Positions 1 through 8,218 of a DNA stretch of 35,774 nucleotides are shown here, one piece after another (the first letter of the stretch is position 1; the number at the start of each line of letters is the position of its first letter). The stretch covers positions 1-35,774 of the forward strand of contig JAGPIX010000013.1 of assembly GCA_018054745.1 (NCBI GenBank). Direction: 5' to 3'. The translations under genes were made by a program, and so were the position numbers. The DNA is from Alicycliphilus sp. (lineage in GTDB: Bacteria > Pseudomonadota > Gammaproteobacteria > Burkholderiales > Burkholderiaceae_C). The notes under the pieces were generated by a model. It was not told the DNA's origin, did no database searches, and saw nothing but the letters and a program-made list of their open reading frames with translations.

Positions 1-70
1 CAGGACAGTGAAACGACTTCGCGCCGATGATAGTGCGGATCCCCGTGTGAAAGTAGGTCATCGTCAGGCT
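1..70 (+). rRNA. rrf: 5S ribosomal RNA, 3' part
   Basis: The first 70 bases match the 3' half of a betaproteobacterial 5S rRNA as I know it: the stretch with GATGATAGTGCGGATCCCC followed by GTGTGAAAGTAGGTCATCG and a final CAGGCT. The 5' half lies outside the window, so an rRNA operon ends here. The exact 3' end (about 70-72) is estimated. An intrinsic terminator follows directly. Confidence 0.9.
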
Positions 71-84
71 ATTACAGCCCAAAC

Positions 85-117
85 CGCCCTCCCACTTACA
101 TAGTGGGAGGGCGTTTT
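85..117 (+). terminator. Intrinsic terminator of the rRNA operon
   Basis: A perfect 12-bp stem (CGCCCTCCCACT at 85-96 with its complement at 102-113) closes a 5-base loop and is followed by TTTT (114-117). It sits about 15 bases after the 5S rRNA end, as expected for the end of an rRNA operon. Confidence 0.9.
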
Positions 118-165
118 GCTTTGGGGGCTATAGAAATCGCAAGCAGGGGTTTTATGGCGCTGGTT

Positions 166-933
166 TCATTCAGCCAAGCATTCACCATCCACAAACACAC
201 GCATTTCTCCCGACTGGAAGGCCGTCCATTCCTCGTTGGTGGTCAGTGGGGCGGTGACGACCACGGCGACCTTGTCCTTGGGCGTGGTGAGAGCAGAAAA
301 ATCCACCCGCATGTCTTCGTCACATAGCTGGGCTTGCGAGAATGGATGGCGGCGCTCGATGTAGTACAGACTCGTCGAGGCATGCGCCCACAAGGCCTGC
401 CCGTTGGAGAGCAGGAAGTTGAAAGTTCCGTGTGGCGCAATGCGGGCGGCCAGTTCGCGTAGCGTGAGCGTGAGCTCTTCTATGCGCGGCATGCCGGCGT
501 GGGATTTGGACAACTCCTGCATCAGCCAGCAAAACACATGCTCGCTGTCGGTGCTACCCACAGGGTGAAAGTGGGTGTGCAGGCGGGGTCTGAAGTCCTT
601 CAGGTCGCCGTTGTGGGCGAATACCCAGTAGCGGCCCCATAGTTCGCGCACAAAGGGGTGACAGTTTTCCAGGCTGACCACGCCCTGGGTCGCCTTGCGG
701 ATATGGGCGATGACGTTGCGGCTCTTGATGGGGTAGCGCCGGATCAACTCAGCCACCGGTGAGTCTATGGCCCGCTCATGATCGACGAAGTGGCGCAGAC
801 CGCGGCCCTCGAAGAAGGCGATGCCCCAGCCGTCGGTATGGTCTGCTGTCCCGCCAGCACGCTGTGCAAACCCCGTGAAGCTGAAGGTCACGTCGGTTGG
901 AGTGTTGGCATTCATGCCGAGCAGCTGGCACAT
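166..933 (-). CDS. Class II glutamine amidotransferase, YafJ-like
   Basis: 255 residues. The protein starts Met-Cys-Gln-Leu-Leu, so Cys2 becomes the N-terminal nucleophile after Met removal, as in all class II (Ntn-type) glutamine amidotransferases. HTDGWG (about 32-37), HIRKATQG (77-84) and the oxyanion-hole type HNGD (107-110) fit the YafJ group, whose members are a lone amidotransferase domain and whose acceptor substrate is not known. It is the last gene of a three-gene minus-strand cluster, 13 bases after the tautomerase gene. The short length without any synthase domain argues against GlmS or PurF. Domain assignment is firm; the reaction beyond glutamine hydrolysis is unknown. Confidence 0.88.
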   Translation of the reverse strand: MCQLLGMNANTPTDVTFSFTGFAQRAGGTADHTDGWGIAFFEGRGLRHFVDHERAIDSPVAELIRRYPIKSRNVIAHIRKATQGVVSLENCHPFVRELWGRYWVFAHNGDLKDFRPRLHTHFHPVGSTDSEHVFCWLMQELSKSHAGMPRIEELTLTLRELAARIAPHGTFNFLLSNGQALWAHASTSLYYIERRHPFSQAQLCDEDMRVDFSALTTPKDKVAVVVTAPLTTNEEWTAFQSGEMRVFVDGECLAE

Positions 934-946
934 GGGTGGCGCTAGC

Positions 947-1135
947 TTATTGCCGATCGAGCCAGAGCTTGCCGCCCGTGGCCCAGTTTTCGCGCTTCAC
1001 GTCGGTGATCAATATGTCCACTGAATCGGGCGATCCGCCCAGGATTTCGACCGAGACACGGGTGATTTCCTCAGCCAACAGACGTTTTTGCTCGACGGTG
1101 CGGCCTTCCAGCATTTCGATGTGATACGTGGGCAT
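947..1135 (-). CDS. 4-oxalocrotonate tautomerase family protein
   Basis: 62 codons, starting Met-Pro so that Pro1 of the mature chain is the catalytic base of the tautomerase superfamily. Counting from Pro1, LEGR places Arg11 exactly as in classical 4-oxalocrotonate tautomerase. However, position 39, normally the second catalytic arginine (SVRV), is Asp here (SVDI), and position 50 is Trp instead of Phe. It is therefore a true family member by length and fold signature, but probably does not act on oxalocrotonate itself; the natural substrate cannot be told. It lies between the CWC and amidotransferase genes in the same direction with short gaps (27 and 13 bases), so co-transcription is likely. 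Confidence 0.88.
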   Translation of the reverse strand: MPTYHIEMLEGRTVEQKRLLAEEITRVSVEILGGSPDSVDILITDVKRENWATGGKLWLDRQ

Positions 1136-1162
1136 GGTTGTTCTCCAAAAAAGGGGCCTTGA

Positions 1163-1375
1163 TCATATCGGTAGCGATTGCTGCATGGGCGGTAGCGGGC
1201 GTGCACATTCGGGGCAGATGCAGGCGAGGCCGCGACGCTCTGGCGGTAGTTGCTGCAATGCGGCAGGCGCCACCGGTTGCGTCATGCACCAGCATCGTGT
1301 CGCGGGTAGGCCGGCGACCATGGCGCATTGGTTGGACTGGCCGCACAGGGGGCAGTCACTGTTGGATTCAGGCAT
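1163..1375 (-). CDS. Cysteine-rich CWC family protein
   Basis: About 70 residues when started at the ATG at 1375 (MPESNSDCPLCG); an in-frame ATG nine codons upstream (1402) falls inside the hairpin after the preceding gene and is less likely. Visible cysteine groups are CPLCGQSNQC near the N terminus, CWC in the middle, and CICPEC near the C terminus, the arrangement typical of the small CWC family and suggestive of zinc or another metal. Function unknown. It heads a minus-strand group with the tautomerase and amidotransferase genes. Confidence 0.75.
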   Translation of the reverse strand: MPESNSDCPLCGQSNQCAMVAGLPATRCWCMTQPVAPAALQQLPPERRGLACICPECARPLPPMQQSLPI

Positions 1376-1386
1376 GACCGCAGTGT

Positions 1387-1414
1387 AAAAGCACAACGGC
1401 ACCCTTGGGTGCCG
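1387..1414 (-). terminator. Probable terminator of malate synthase transcript
   Basis: CGGCACCC at 1397-1404 pairs with GGGTGCCG at 1407-1414, leaving a minimal loop. Read on the minus strand the hairpin is followed after six bases by TTTT (1390-1387). It lies between the malate synthase stop and the CWC gene. The T run is displaced, so the call is moderate. Confidence 0.45.
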
Positions 1415-1420
1415 CTGTTG

Positions 1421-1477
1421 TCAAAATACGCTGGTTGCACTTATGTATCAAGCGCAGACAGCTATATTAAATGAAGC
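1421..1477 (-). repeat. Dispersed ~55-bp palindromic repeat, intergenic copy
   Basis: Read on the minus strand this contains AGCTGTCTGCGCTTGAT, then an AAGTGC arm and ATTTTGAC, and lines up base for base over most of its length with the copy inside the pncC gene (18681-18740). It is AT-richer than its surroundings and lies immediately downstream of the malate synthase stop codon (1479-1481). The relation to other copies is judged by eye. Confidence 0.55.
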
Positions 1478-1478
1478 A

Positions 1479-3674
1479 TCAGGCAGCGGCCTTGACCTTG
1501 AGGCGCCAGGCGTGCAGCAGCGGTTCGGTGTAGCCGCTGGGTTGCTCCACACCCTTGAACACCAGCTCGCACGCAGCCTGGTAGGCCATGGACTGGTCAA
1601 AGCGACCATGCATGCGCTGGTACAACGGATCCCCGCTGTTTTGTTGATCCACCTTGGCGGCCATGCGCTCCAAGGTGGCACGCACCTGGCCTTCGCTGAC
1701 GATGCCGTGCAGCAGCCAGTTGGCCACATGCTGGCTGCTGATGCGCAGCGTGGCGCGGTCTTCCATCAGGCCGATGTCGTTGATGTCTGGCACCTTGGAG
1801 CAGCCCACGCCCTGATCCACCCAGCGCACCACGTAACCCAGGATGCCCTGGATGTTGTTGTCCAGCTCCTGCTGCTTTTCTTCCGTACTCCAATTCGGGT
1901 TGCTGGAGACAGGCACGGTCAGCAGGCCGGTGAGCAGGTTGTCGCGTTCGGCATCGGCATCGGTCTTTTCCAGCTGGATTTGGATGTCCGACACCTTGAC
2001 CTGGTGGTAATGCAGGGCGTGCAAGGTGGCGCCGGTGGGGCTCGGGACCCAGGCGGTGTTGGCTCCGGCTTTCGGGTGGGCAATTTTTTGCTCCAGCATG
2101 GCCTTCATCAGATCGGGCATGGCCCACATACCCTTGCCGATCTGCGCCTTGCCGCGCAGCCCCATGCCCAGGCCGACGAGCACATTGCTTTTTTCGTAGG
2201 CCTGGATCCAGGCGCTGGTCTTCATGTCGCCCTTGCGGATCATGGGGCCGGCCTGCATGGCGGTGTGCATTTCGTCGCCCGTGCGATCCAGGAAGCCGGT
2301 ATTGATGAAGGCCACGCGCGCCGGAGCGGCGGCGATGCAGGCCTTCAGGTTGACCGACGTTCGTCGCTCCTCATCCATGATCCCCAGTTTGACGGTGTTC
2401 TCGGCCAGGCCCAGCAGTTGCTCGACGCGGCCGAACAATTCGTTGGCGAAGCCCACTTCAGCGGGACCGTGCATTTTGGGCTTGACGATGTAGACGCTGC
2501 CGGTGCGCGAGTTCTTGATGCCTGCCGTGGCAAGCCCCTTCAAATCATGGAGGGCAATGGCCGTGGTGACGACGGCGTCCATGATGCCCTCGGGAATCTC
2601 GCGCCCTTCCTTGCCCCAAAGAATGGCAGGATTTGTCATCAAATGTCCGACGTTGCGCACAAAAAGCAGCGAGCGGCCATGTAGCTTCACGCTCTTGCCG
2701 TCGCCGGCCAGATATTCGCGGTCGGGGTTCAGGCCGCGGGTCAGCTGCTTGCCGCCCTTGTCGAAGGTTTCCGTCAGCGTTCCTTTCAGGATGCCCAGCC
2801 AGTTGCTGTAACCCAGCACCTTGTCGTCAGCATCCACGGCAGCCACCGAGTCTTCCAGGTCCAGGATGGTGGACAGCGCCGATTCCAGCACGATGTCGGC
2901 CACGCCGGCGGCATCGCTCTTGCCGATGGCGGTATTCTTGTCGATCTGAATATCGATATGCAGGCCGTTGTTCACCAGCAGCACGGATGCAGGCGCACCG
3001 GCGTCGCCCTGGTAGCCGACAAACTGCGCTGCGTCCTTCAGGCCGGTGGCTGTGCCACCCTTGAGCGTGACAGCCAGCTTACCGTCTGCGACCGTATAGG
3101 CGATGGCATCACGGTGCGAGCCAGCGCCCAGAGGGGCAGCCTGATCGAGGAAGTTGCGCGCAAATTCGATGACTTTGGCACCACGAACCGGGTTGTAGCC
3201 CTTGCCCTTCTCGGCGCCGCCCTCTTCGTCGATGACGTCCGTGCCGTACAGGGCGTCATACAGCGAACCCCAGCGCGCATTTGCGGCATTGAGTGCGTAG
3301 CGCGCATTCAGGATGGGCACCACCAGCTGGGGGCCGGCCTGGATGGCTAGCTCGGCGTCCACGTTGGCCGTGCTGGCCTTGGCTCCCTGGGGTGGCTCGA
3401 CCAGATAGCCAATGCGCGAGAGAAAAGCGCGGTATGCCGCCATGTCCGAGATGGGGCCTGGATTGGCCTTGTGCCAGGTGTCCAGCTCTTTTTGCAGGCG
3501 ATCGCGCTCGGCCAGCAAGGCGGCGTTTTTTGGCGCCAGATCGGCGACGATAGCGTCGAAACCCTGCCAAAAAGCGGCGGGATCGACCCCTGTGCCGGGC
3601 AACACCTGCTGGTTGATGAAGCTGTGCAGCTCATTGGCTACCTGCAGGCCATGGACTTGGGTACGTGCGGTCAT
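1479..3674 (-). CDS. glcB: Malate synthase G
   Basis: 731 residues from the ATG at 3674 ([10 protein letters not shown]), preceded by an AGGGGA ribosome-binding site; a frame extension upstream to 3731 has no such support. Malate synthase condenses glyoxylate and acetyl-CoA to malate in the glyoxylate shunt, in the cytoplasm. The G isoform is recognised by its length (E. coli MSG about 723) and by signatures such as [15 protein letters not shown] (substrate Arg), [44 protein letters not shown] (active-site Cys and Asp) and [10 protein letters not shown]. The gene stands alone, with a hairpin terminator downstream and a divergent LysR gene upstream that may regulate it. Confidence 0.96.
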   Translation of the reverse strand: MTARTQVHGLQVANELHSFINQQVLPGTGVDPAAFWQGFDAIVADLAPKNAALLAERDRLQKELDTWHKANPGPISDMAAYRAFLSRIGYLVEPPQGAKASTANVDAELAIQAGPQLVVPILNARYALNAANARWGSLYDALYGTDVIDEEGGAEKGKGYNPVRGAKVIEFARNFLDQAAPLGAGSHRDAIAYTVADGKLAVTLKGGTATGLKDAAQFVGYQGDAGAPASVLLVNNGLHIDIQIDKNTAIGKSDAAGVADIVLESALSTILDLEDSVAAVDADDKVLGYSNWLGILKGTLTETFDKGGKQLTRGLNPDREYLAGDGKSVKLHGRSLLFVRNVGHLMTNPAILWGKEGREIPEGIMDAVVTTAIALHDLKGLATAGIKNSRTGSVYIVKPKMHGPAEVGFANELFGRVEQLLGLAENTVKLGIMDEERRTSVNLKACIAAAPARVAFINTGFLDRTGDEMHTAMQAGPMIRKGDMKTSAWIQAYEKSNVLVGLGMGLRGKAQIGKGMWAMPDLMKAMLEQKIAHPKAGANTAWVPSPTGATLHALHYHQVKVSDIQIQLEKTDADAERDNLLTGLLTVPVSSNPNWSTEEKQQELDNNIQGILGYVVRWVDQGVGCSKVPDINDIGLMEDRATLRISSQHVANWLLHGIVSEGQVRATLERMAAKVDQQNSGDPLYQRMHGRFDQSMAYQAACELVFKGVEQPSGYTEPLLHAWRLKVKAAA

Positions 3675-3906
3675 GAGAATCCCCTGACAATGATTGACGA
3701 CGTTCGGTGCTTGTAGCCCCGAGCCTTGCACAGCACTGTATTGGAAATATTTGCATTAATAAACTGCGTGAATATCTCTTAACCAATGACTTTTTTGTAA
3801 AAATAGACCGCGCATACGCGGGTTCTTCGTCTTGTATGAATGCTACTAAAATTATAGTATTCTGCGCGCATCAGTCCTTCGCGTAAGCCTGATTGGAGCC
3901 CGATAC
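3675..3906. promoter_or_regulatory. AT-rich divergent promoter region glcB / lysR
   Basis: 232 bases between two divergent starts, strikingly AT-richer than the neighbouring genes. At 3844-3859 is the interrupted palindrome TACTA-6-TAGTA, of the size used by LysR-type regulators; it overlaps a possible plus-strand -10 (TATAGT 3853-3858 or TAGTAT 3855-3860) with a weak -35 TTGTAT at 3832-3837. A small stem CCGCG-cata-CGCGG lies at 3808-3821. The layout suits autorepression of the LysR gene with control of glcB, but no promoter for glcB is clear. Confidence 0.45.
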
Positions 3907-4848
3907 ATGGACAAACTCAAGGCATTCGAGTCTTTCGTCTCCGTGGCTACCAAGGGCAGCCTGACAGCTGCTGCCAGGGCCGAGGGCGTGGCGCCCGCCA
4001 TCATGGGGCGGCGCCTGGATGCGCTGGAAGAGCATCTGGGTGTCAAGCTCCTGGTGCGTACCACGCGGCGCATCAGCCTGACGCACGAAGGCAGCGCCTT
4101 TTTGGAGGACTGCCAGCGCGTGCTGGCCGATGTAGCCAATGCCGAGGCCAGCGTCTCGGCGGGTGGGGTCAGGGCCACGGGGCATTTGCGCATCACGGCG
4201 CCGGCTGGTTTTGGCCGGCGCCATGTCGCACCGTTGGTGCCACGGTTTCATGACCTGCATCCCGAGGTGACGATTTCCCTCAATTTGAGTGACCGTGTGG
4301 TGGATCTGGCCGGCGAGGGTTACGACTGCGCCGTGCGCGTGGGCGATCTGCCGGATTCGTCCCTGGTCAGCGTGCGCATGGCCGACAATCGACGCCTGTG
4401 CGTCGCCACACCGCGGTATCTGCAGCGCCACGGCACGCCCATGCACCCGGGTGAGCTGGCCCAGCACGACTGCCTGACCCTGTCCAGCGATGCCTCGCAG
4501 ACCCGTGGCTGGGCGTTTCGTGTGCCGGTGGAAGGTGGCGGCGGCGCCACCGAGGTTGTGCACCTGAAGCCCGGCGGGCCGCTCGACTGTTCGGATGGAC
4601 AAGTGCTGCACGACTGGTGCCTGGGCGGCTGGGGCATAGCCTGGCGCAGCACCTGGGAGGTTGAGGCCGAGATCGCCGCCGGCCGTCTGGTGGCCGTGCT
4701 GGAGGATTTCGCCGCCCCGCCCAATGGCATCTACGTGGTCTTTCCACAACGCAAGCACCTGCCTCTGCGGGTGCGGCTGTGGATCGAATACCTCAAGCAC
4801 CATTACGCGCAGACCGAATTCTGGGGCCGGCCAGCCGGCAGCCTTTGA
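3907..4848 (+). CDS. LysR-family transcriptional regulator
   Basis: 313 residues. The N-terminal winged helix-turn-helix is plain: GSLTAAARAEGVAPAIMGRR and LDALEEHLGVKLLVRTTRRI followed by SLTHEG (roughly residues 17-65), then a periplasmic-binding-protein-like effector domain to the C terminus (LRITAPAGFGRRHVAPLV... about 90-300). It is divergent from glcB across an AT-rich 232-bp gap carrying a palindrome, so control of glcB and of itself is the natural inference; the inducer is unknown. The following DUF2214 gene starts 21 bases after its stop and may be co-transcribed. Confidence 0.9.
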   Translation: MDKLKAFESFVSVATKGSLTAAARAEGVAPAIMGRRLDALEEHLGVKLLVRTTRRISLTHEGSAFLEDCQRVLADVANAEASVSAGGVRATGHLRITAPAGFGRRHVAPLVPRFHDLHPEVTISLNLSDRVVDLAGEGYDCAVRVGDLPDSSLVSVRMADNRRLCVATPRYLQRHGTPMHPGELAQHDCLTLSSDASQTRGWAFRVPVEGGGGATEVVHLKPGGPLDCSDGQVLHDWCLGGWGIAWRSTWEVEAEIAAGRLVAVLEDFAAPPNGIYVVFPQRKHLPLRVRLWIEYLKHHYAQTEFWGRPAGSL

Positions 4849-4869
4849 CGCATTGATGAAAGGAAGTTT

Positions 4870-5325
4870 GTGATCACCGAAGCCTTGCTGGCCTACGCCC
4901 ACATCATGGCGTTCTTGATGCTGGCCACCTTTATGACCAGCGAGACCGCGCTGTGCCGCCAGGACTGGATCAATCCTGCCGTCGTGCGGCGCCTGGTCTG
5001 GGTGAATCTGTTGACCCTGGTGTCCGGCGCGCTGGTGCTGGCCACCGGGCTGGCGCGCATCGCCTGGGGCGTCAAGGGCAGTGCCTGGTACTGGGGTCAG
5101 CCGCTGTTGCACGCCAAGATCACGCTGCTGGTGATGATGCTGGGCCTGGCCCTGCTGGCGCGGCGGCGTTACCTGCGCTGGCGCCAGACGCTGGACACGC
5201 AGGGCAGCCTGCCGGCCGAGTCCGATCTGCGCGGTACGCGCCGCCTGGTCATGTGGGCCGCGCACCTGATGGTGTTGGTGCCTCTGTTGGCGGTGTTCCT
5301 GGCGCGGGGTGTTGGCACGCGATAA
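4870..5325 (+). CDS. DUF2214 family integral membrane protein
   Basis: 151 residues beginning at a GTG at 4870 with GAAAGGAAG just upstream as ribosome-binding site. Four hydrophobic segments can be seen (about 5-22, 45-63, 80-98, 125-145): the first starts LLAYAHIMAFLMLAT, the last is HLMVLVPLLAVFLARG. The pattern and length match the DUF2214 family of inner-membrane proteins of unknown function. The spacing to the LysR gene suggests the same transcript. Confidence 0.75.
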   Translation: MITEALLAYAHIMAFLMLATFMTSETALCRQDWINPAVVRRLVWVNLLTLVSGALVLATGLARIAWGVKGSAWYWGQPLLHAKITLLVMMLGLALLARRRYLRWRQTLDTQGSLPAESDLRGTRRLVMWAAHLMVLVPLLAVFLARGVGTR

Positions 5326-5361
5326 GCAAAAACCCGTGGGCCGGCAAGCGGCGCACGGGTT
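5326..5361 (-). terminator. Intrinsic terminator of the psiF-like gene
   Basis: AACCCGTG at 5331-5338 pairs with CACGGGTT at 5354-5361. On the minus strand the stem runs straight into a TTTTT tract (5332-5328). It lies 21 bases beyond the stop of the PsiF-type gene. Confidence 0.75.
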
Positions 5362-5382
5362 GGCGGGTGTCGGCAGTGCGGT

Positions 5383-5715
5383 TCAGGCCGGCTTGTTGCT
5401 CAGGCATTCCTTCATGAAGGCCTTGCGCTCGTCACCCTTGAGGTTCTTGGTCTTGGCGTCGGCGTTGCAGGACTTCATCTTGTCCTGCTGCTTGGCCTGC
5501 TTGTCGGCGGACAGGCAGTCCTTCATGAAGGCCTTGCGCTCGTCGCCCTTGAGGTTCTTGGCGCCGGCGTCGGCATTGCATGTCTTCATCTTGCTTTGCT
5601 GGGCCGTGGGAGCCTTGGCAGGGGCAGCGGCGCCTGCGGCTGGGGCATCGGCTGCCTGGGCGGCGAACGAAAGGGCAAGACCGGCGGCGGCCAGCAGGGA
5701 AAGCAGCTTCTTCAT
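5383..5715 (-). CDS. PsiF-repeat periplasmic protein
   Basis: 110 residues from the ATG at 5715 ([20 protein letters not shown]), chosen because it opens a classical signal peptide ending near AQAADA. After an Ala/Pro-rich linker come two copies, 37 residues apart, of a CNADA..[17 protein letters not shown] motif, each with two cysteines; this is the PsiF repeat, known from the phosphate-starvation-inducible PsiF of E. coli. Exported to the periplasm by inference. The two repeats are nearly identical in DNA as well, pointing to recent duplication or conversion. Function unknown; single gene with its own terminator. Confidence 0.85.
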   Translation of the reverse strand: MKKLLSLLAAAGLALSFAAQAADAPAAGAAAPAKAPTAQQSKMKTCNADAGAKNLKGDERKAFMKDCLSADKQAKQQDKMKSCNADAKTKNLKGDERKAFMKECLSNKPA

Positions 5716-5823
5716 GTAACGCTCCTCCAATGGTGGATAGTGATGGGCCCGCCGGACGCGCTGTGCCATGCGGGGCACCCAGCATAACGCCCGGATGGTG
5801 CGCCGCGATGACGGGGCGACCCG

Positions 5824-5829
5824 TAGAAT
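5824..5829 (+). promoter_or_regulatory. -10 element for argS; possibly leaderless mRNA
   Basis: TAGAAT lies 8 bases before the argS ATG (5838). With usual spacing transcription would begin at or within two bases of the start codon, and there is no Shine-Dalgarno sequence in between. No good -35 is visible. Confidence 0.4.
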
Positions 5830-5837
5830 CCGCCCCC

Positions 5838-7517
5838 ATGCTCTCTGTCAAACAGGAATTGCTCGCGGCGCTGGCCGGCGAGCTGGAAAAACTCTCGCCA
5901 GGCGCGGGCGCCCGCGCCGCCTTTGAAAACCCCAAGCTCGCCGCCCATGGCGACCTGGCCTGCACGGCCGCCATGCAGCTGGCCAAGCCGCTCAAGGCCA
6001 ATCCGCGTGCGCTGGGTGAACAATTGCAAACCGCTTTGCTGGCGACCCCCGCGTTTCAGCAGTGGGTGGACGCCATCGAGATCGCCGGCCCCGGCTTCTT
6101 GAACATTCGCTTGAAGCCGGCTGCCAGGCAGCAGGTGGTGCATGAGGTGCTCACGCAGGGTGCCCGGTTCGGCTATCAGGCCCAACGCGGTGAAAAAATC
6201 CTGGTCGAGTTCGTCTCCGCCAACCCGACGGGGCCGCTGCATGTGGGCCATGGCCGCCAGGCGGCCCTGGGCGACGCGATCTGCAACCTCTACGCCACCC
6301 AGGGCTGGGCTGTGCACCGCGAGTTCTATTACAACGACGCCGGCGTGCAGATCGACACCCTGACCAGGAGCACACAGTTGCGCGCACAAGGGCTCAAGCC
6401 CGGTGATGCCGGCTGGCCCGAGGCCGCCTATAACGGCGACTACATCCAGGACATTGCCCAGGCCTTTCTGGCCAGGAGCACGGTACAGGCCGACGACCGC
6501 AGCTTCACGGCCAATGGCGACGTACAGGACTACGACAACGTGCGCCAGTTCGCCGTGGCCTATCTGCGCAACGAGCAGGACAAGGATCTGCAGGCGTTCA
6601 ACCTGAAGTTCGACGAGTACTACCTCGAGTCCAGCCTGTACAGCAACGGCCATGTGGAGGCCACGGTGGCGCGCCTGGTCGCCAACGGCCATACCTACGA
6701 GCAGGACGGCGCGCTGTGGCTCAAGAGCACCGACTACGGCGACGACAAAGACCGCGTCATGAAGAAGAGCGACGGCGGCTACACCTACTTTGTGCCGGAC
6801 GTGGCCTACCACATCCAGAAATGGCAGCGCGGCTTTCACAAGGTGGTGAACATCCAGGGCACGGACCACCACGGCACCATCGCCCGCGTGCGCGCCGGCC
6901 TGCAGGCGGCCGATGTCGGCATTCCCCAGGGCTACCCCGACTATGTGCTGCACACCATGGTGCGCGTGGTGCGTGGCGGCGAGGAGGTCAAGATCAGCAA
7001 GCGCGCCGGCTCCTACGTCACGCTGCGCGACCTGATCGAGTGGACCAGCAAGGACGCGGTGCGTTTCTTCCTCTTGAGCCGCAAGCCCGACACCGAATAC
7101 ACCTTCGACGTCGATCTGGCCGTGGCCCAGAACAATGACAACCCGGTGTATTACGTGCAGTACGCGCATGCGCGCATCTGCTCGGTGCTGCGTGGCTGGC
7201 GTGAAGACTTTGATGTGGCGGCATTGCAGGGTGTGGATCTTTCGCCCCTGCAGGGCGAACAGGCCCAGGCGCTGATGCTGCTGCTGGCCAAGTACCCCGA
7301 GATGCTGAGCGCCGCCGCCAGCGGCAACGCGCCGCATGACGTGAGCTTTTACCTGCGCGAGCTGGCAGCCGCTTACCACAGCTATTACGACGCCGAGCGC
7401 ATCCTGGTCGATGACGAGGCCGTGAAGCTGGCCCGCCTGGCACTCGTCGCCGCCACCGCTCAGGTATTGCACAATGGGCTGGCGGTGCTGGGCGTGTCCG
7501 CGCCGGCCAGAATGTAG
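5838..7517 (+). CDS. argS: Arginyl-tRNA synthetase
   Basis: 559 residues from the ATG at 5838 ([19 protein letters not shown]); the frame is open further upstream but this start gives the family length. The enzyme charges tRNA-Arg with arginine. Seen: the HIGH motif as HVGHG (135-139) inside [26 protein letters not shown], the second class I motif in the degenerate form [10 protein letters not shown], and the DALR-type anticodon-binding C terminus ([14 protein letters not shown] to the end). It heads a plus-strand string argS-SPOR-dsbA that is common in Burkholderiales. It may be translated from a leaderless mRNA, see the -10 at 5824. Confidence 0.97.
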   Translation: MLSVKQELLAALAGELEKLSPGAGARAAFENPKLAAHGDLACTAAMQLAKPLKANPRALGEQLQTALLATPAFQQWVDAIEIAGPGFLNIRLKPAARQQVVHEVLTQGARFGYQAQRGEKILVEFVSANPTGPLHVGHGRQAALGDAICNLYATQGWAVHREFYYNDAGVQIDTLTRSTQLRAQGLKPGDAGWPEAAYNGDYIQDIAQAFLARSTVQADDRSFTANGDVQDYDNVRQFAVAYLRNEQDKDLQAFNLKFDEYYLESSLYSNGHVEATVARLVANGHTYEQDGALWLKSTDYGDDKDRVMKKSDGGYTYFVPDVAYHIQKWQRGFHKVVNIQGTDHHGTIARVRAGLQAADVGIPQGYPDYVLHTMVRVVRGGEEVKISKRAGSYVTLRDLIEWTSKDAVRFFLLSRKPDTEYTFDVDLAVAQNNDNPVYYVQYAHARICSVLRGWREDFDVAALQGVDLSPLQGEQAQALMLLLAKYPEMLSAAASGNAPHDVSFYLRELAAAYHSYYDAERILVDDEAVKLARLALVAATAQVLHNGLAVLGVSAPARM

Positions 7518-7523
7518 GTCACG

Positions 7524-8159
7524 ATGCATATGAAAAAGCAGCAACGCGGCGGCACCGTCGTGGGATTCATCCTCGGGGTGATTGTCGGGTTGGGGGGCGC
7601 GCTGGCCGTGGCCGTGTACGTTACGAAGGTGCCGGTGCCATTCCTGAACAAGAACGGCACGCGTGCGCCCGATCAGGATGCGGCCGAGGCCAAGCGCAAC
7701 AAGGACTGGGATCCCAACGCGCCGCTGTACGGCAAGAACCCGGCGCGACCGGTGACGCTGGCGCCGGAAGCGGCGCCCGCAGCCACACCGGAGGCGCCCA
7801 CGGCCGCGGCGCCTGCGCCGCGCGCCGCGCCCGGCAACCCTGAGGCATTGCCGCCGTCGGCCGACCCGCTGGGCGATCTGGCCCGCGCCAAGGCCAAGGC
7901 CGCGTCCGCGGCCGGCGTGGATCCGTTTGAATATTTTGTGCAGGCCGGTGCCTTTCGCACCCAGCAGGATGCCGACGCGCAGCGTGCCAAGCTGGCCATG
8001 CTGGGTTGGGAGGCGCGCGTGAGCGAGCGTGAAACCAATGGCCGCGTGGTGTTCCGGGTGCGCATAGGCCCGTTCTCCAAGCGTGACGATGCCGAGTCGC
8101 TGAAGGACAAGCTGGACGGTGCCGGCGTCGAGTCGGCCCTGGTGCGCGTGCAGCGTTGA
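7524..8159 (+). CDS. SPOR-domain cell-division type protein, FtsN-like layout
   Basis: 211 residues; ATG at 7524, with a second in-frame ATG two codons on. A short basic cytoplasmic N terminus (MKKQQRGG) is followed by one membrane span (about 12-34, VVGFILGVIVGLGGALAVAV), an Ala/Pro-rich linker (about 70-120) and a C-terminal SPOR domain (about 135-211; FVQAGAFRTQQDADAQRAKL, VFRVRIGPF). SPOR domains bind denuded peptidoglycan glycan at the septum, so a role at the division site is likely. It begins 6 bases after argS and is probably co-transcribed with it. Confidence 0.88.
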   Translation: MHMKKQQRGGTVVGFILGVIVGLGGALAVAVYVTKVPVPFLNKNGTRAPDQDAAEAKRNKDWDPNAPLYGKNPARPVTLAPEAAPAATPEAPTAAAPAPRAAPGNPEALPPSADPLGDLARAKAKAASAAGVDPFEYFVQAGAFRTQQDADAQRAKLAMLGWEARVSERETNGRVVFRVRIGPFSKRDDAESLKDKLDGAGVESALVRVQR

Positions 8160-8172
8160 ACTTTTATCCCCG

Positions 8173-8192
8173 CGCCGGCTTCCAAGCCGGCG
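8173..8192 (+). other. Perfect hairpin in the SPOR-dsbA gap
   Basis: CGCCGGCTT (8173-8181) and its exact complement AAGCCGGCG (8184-8192) around a CC loop. No T run follows, so it is not a standard terminator; it stands 9 bases before the TAGGAG ribosome-binding region of dsbA (8201-8206). Confidence 0.6.
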
Positions 8193-8218
8193 TACCGACA
8201 TAGGAGTGTTCAAACCCC

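Noticed and set aside
1443-2684. Long plus-strand open frame opposite malate synthase
   Set aside because: It is the antisense of a complete, clearly recognised glcB; the product has no family look. GC-rich third positions create such frames.
5712-8213. 833-codon minus-strand frame opposite argS and the SPOR gene
   Set aside because: It covers two genuine genes on the other strand, and its product is low-complexity His/Gly/Arg/Val-rich, typical of antisense translation of GC-rich genes.
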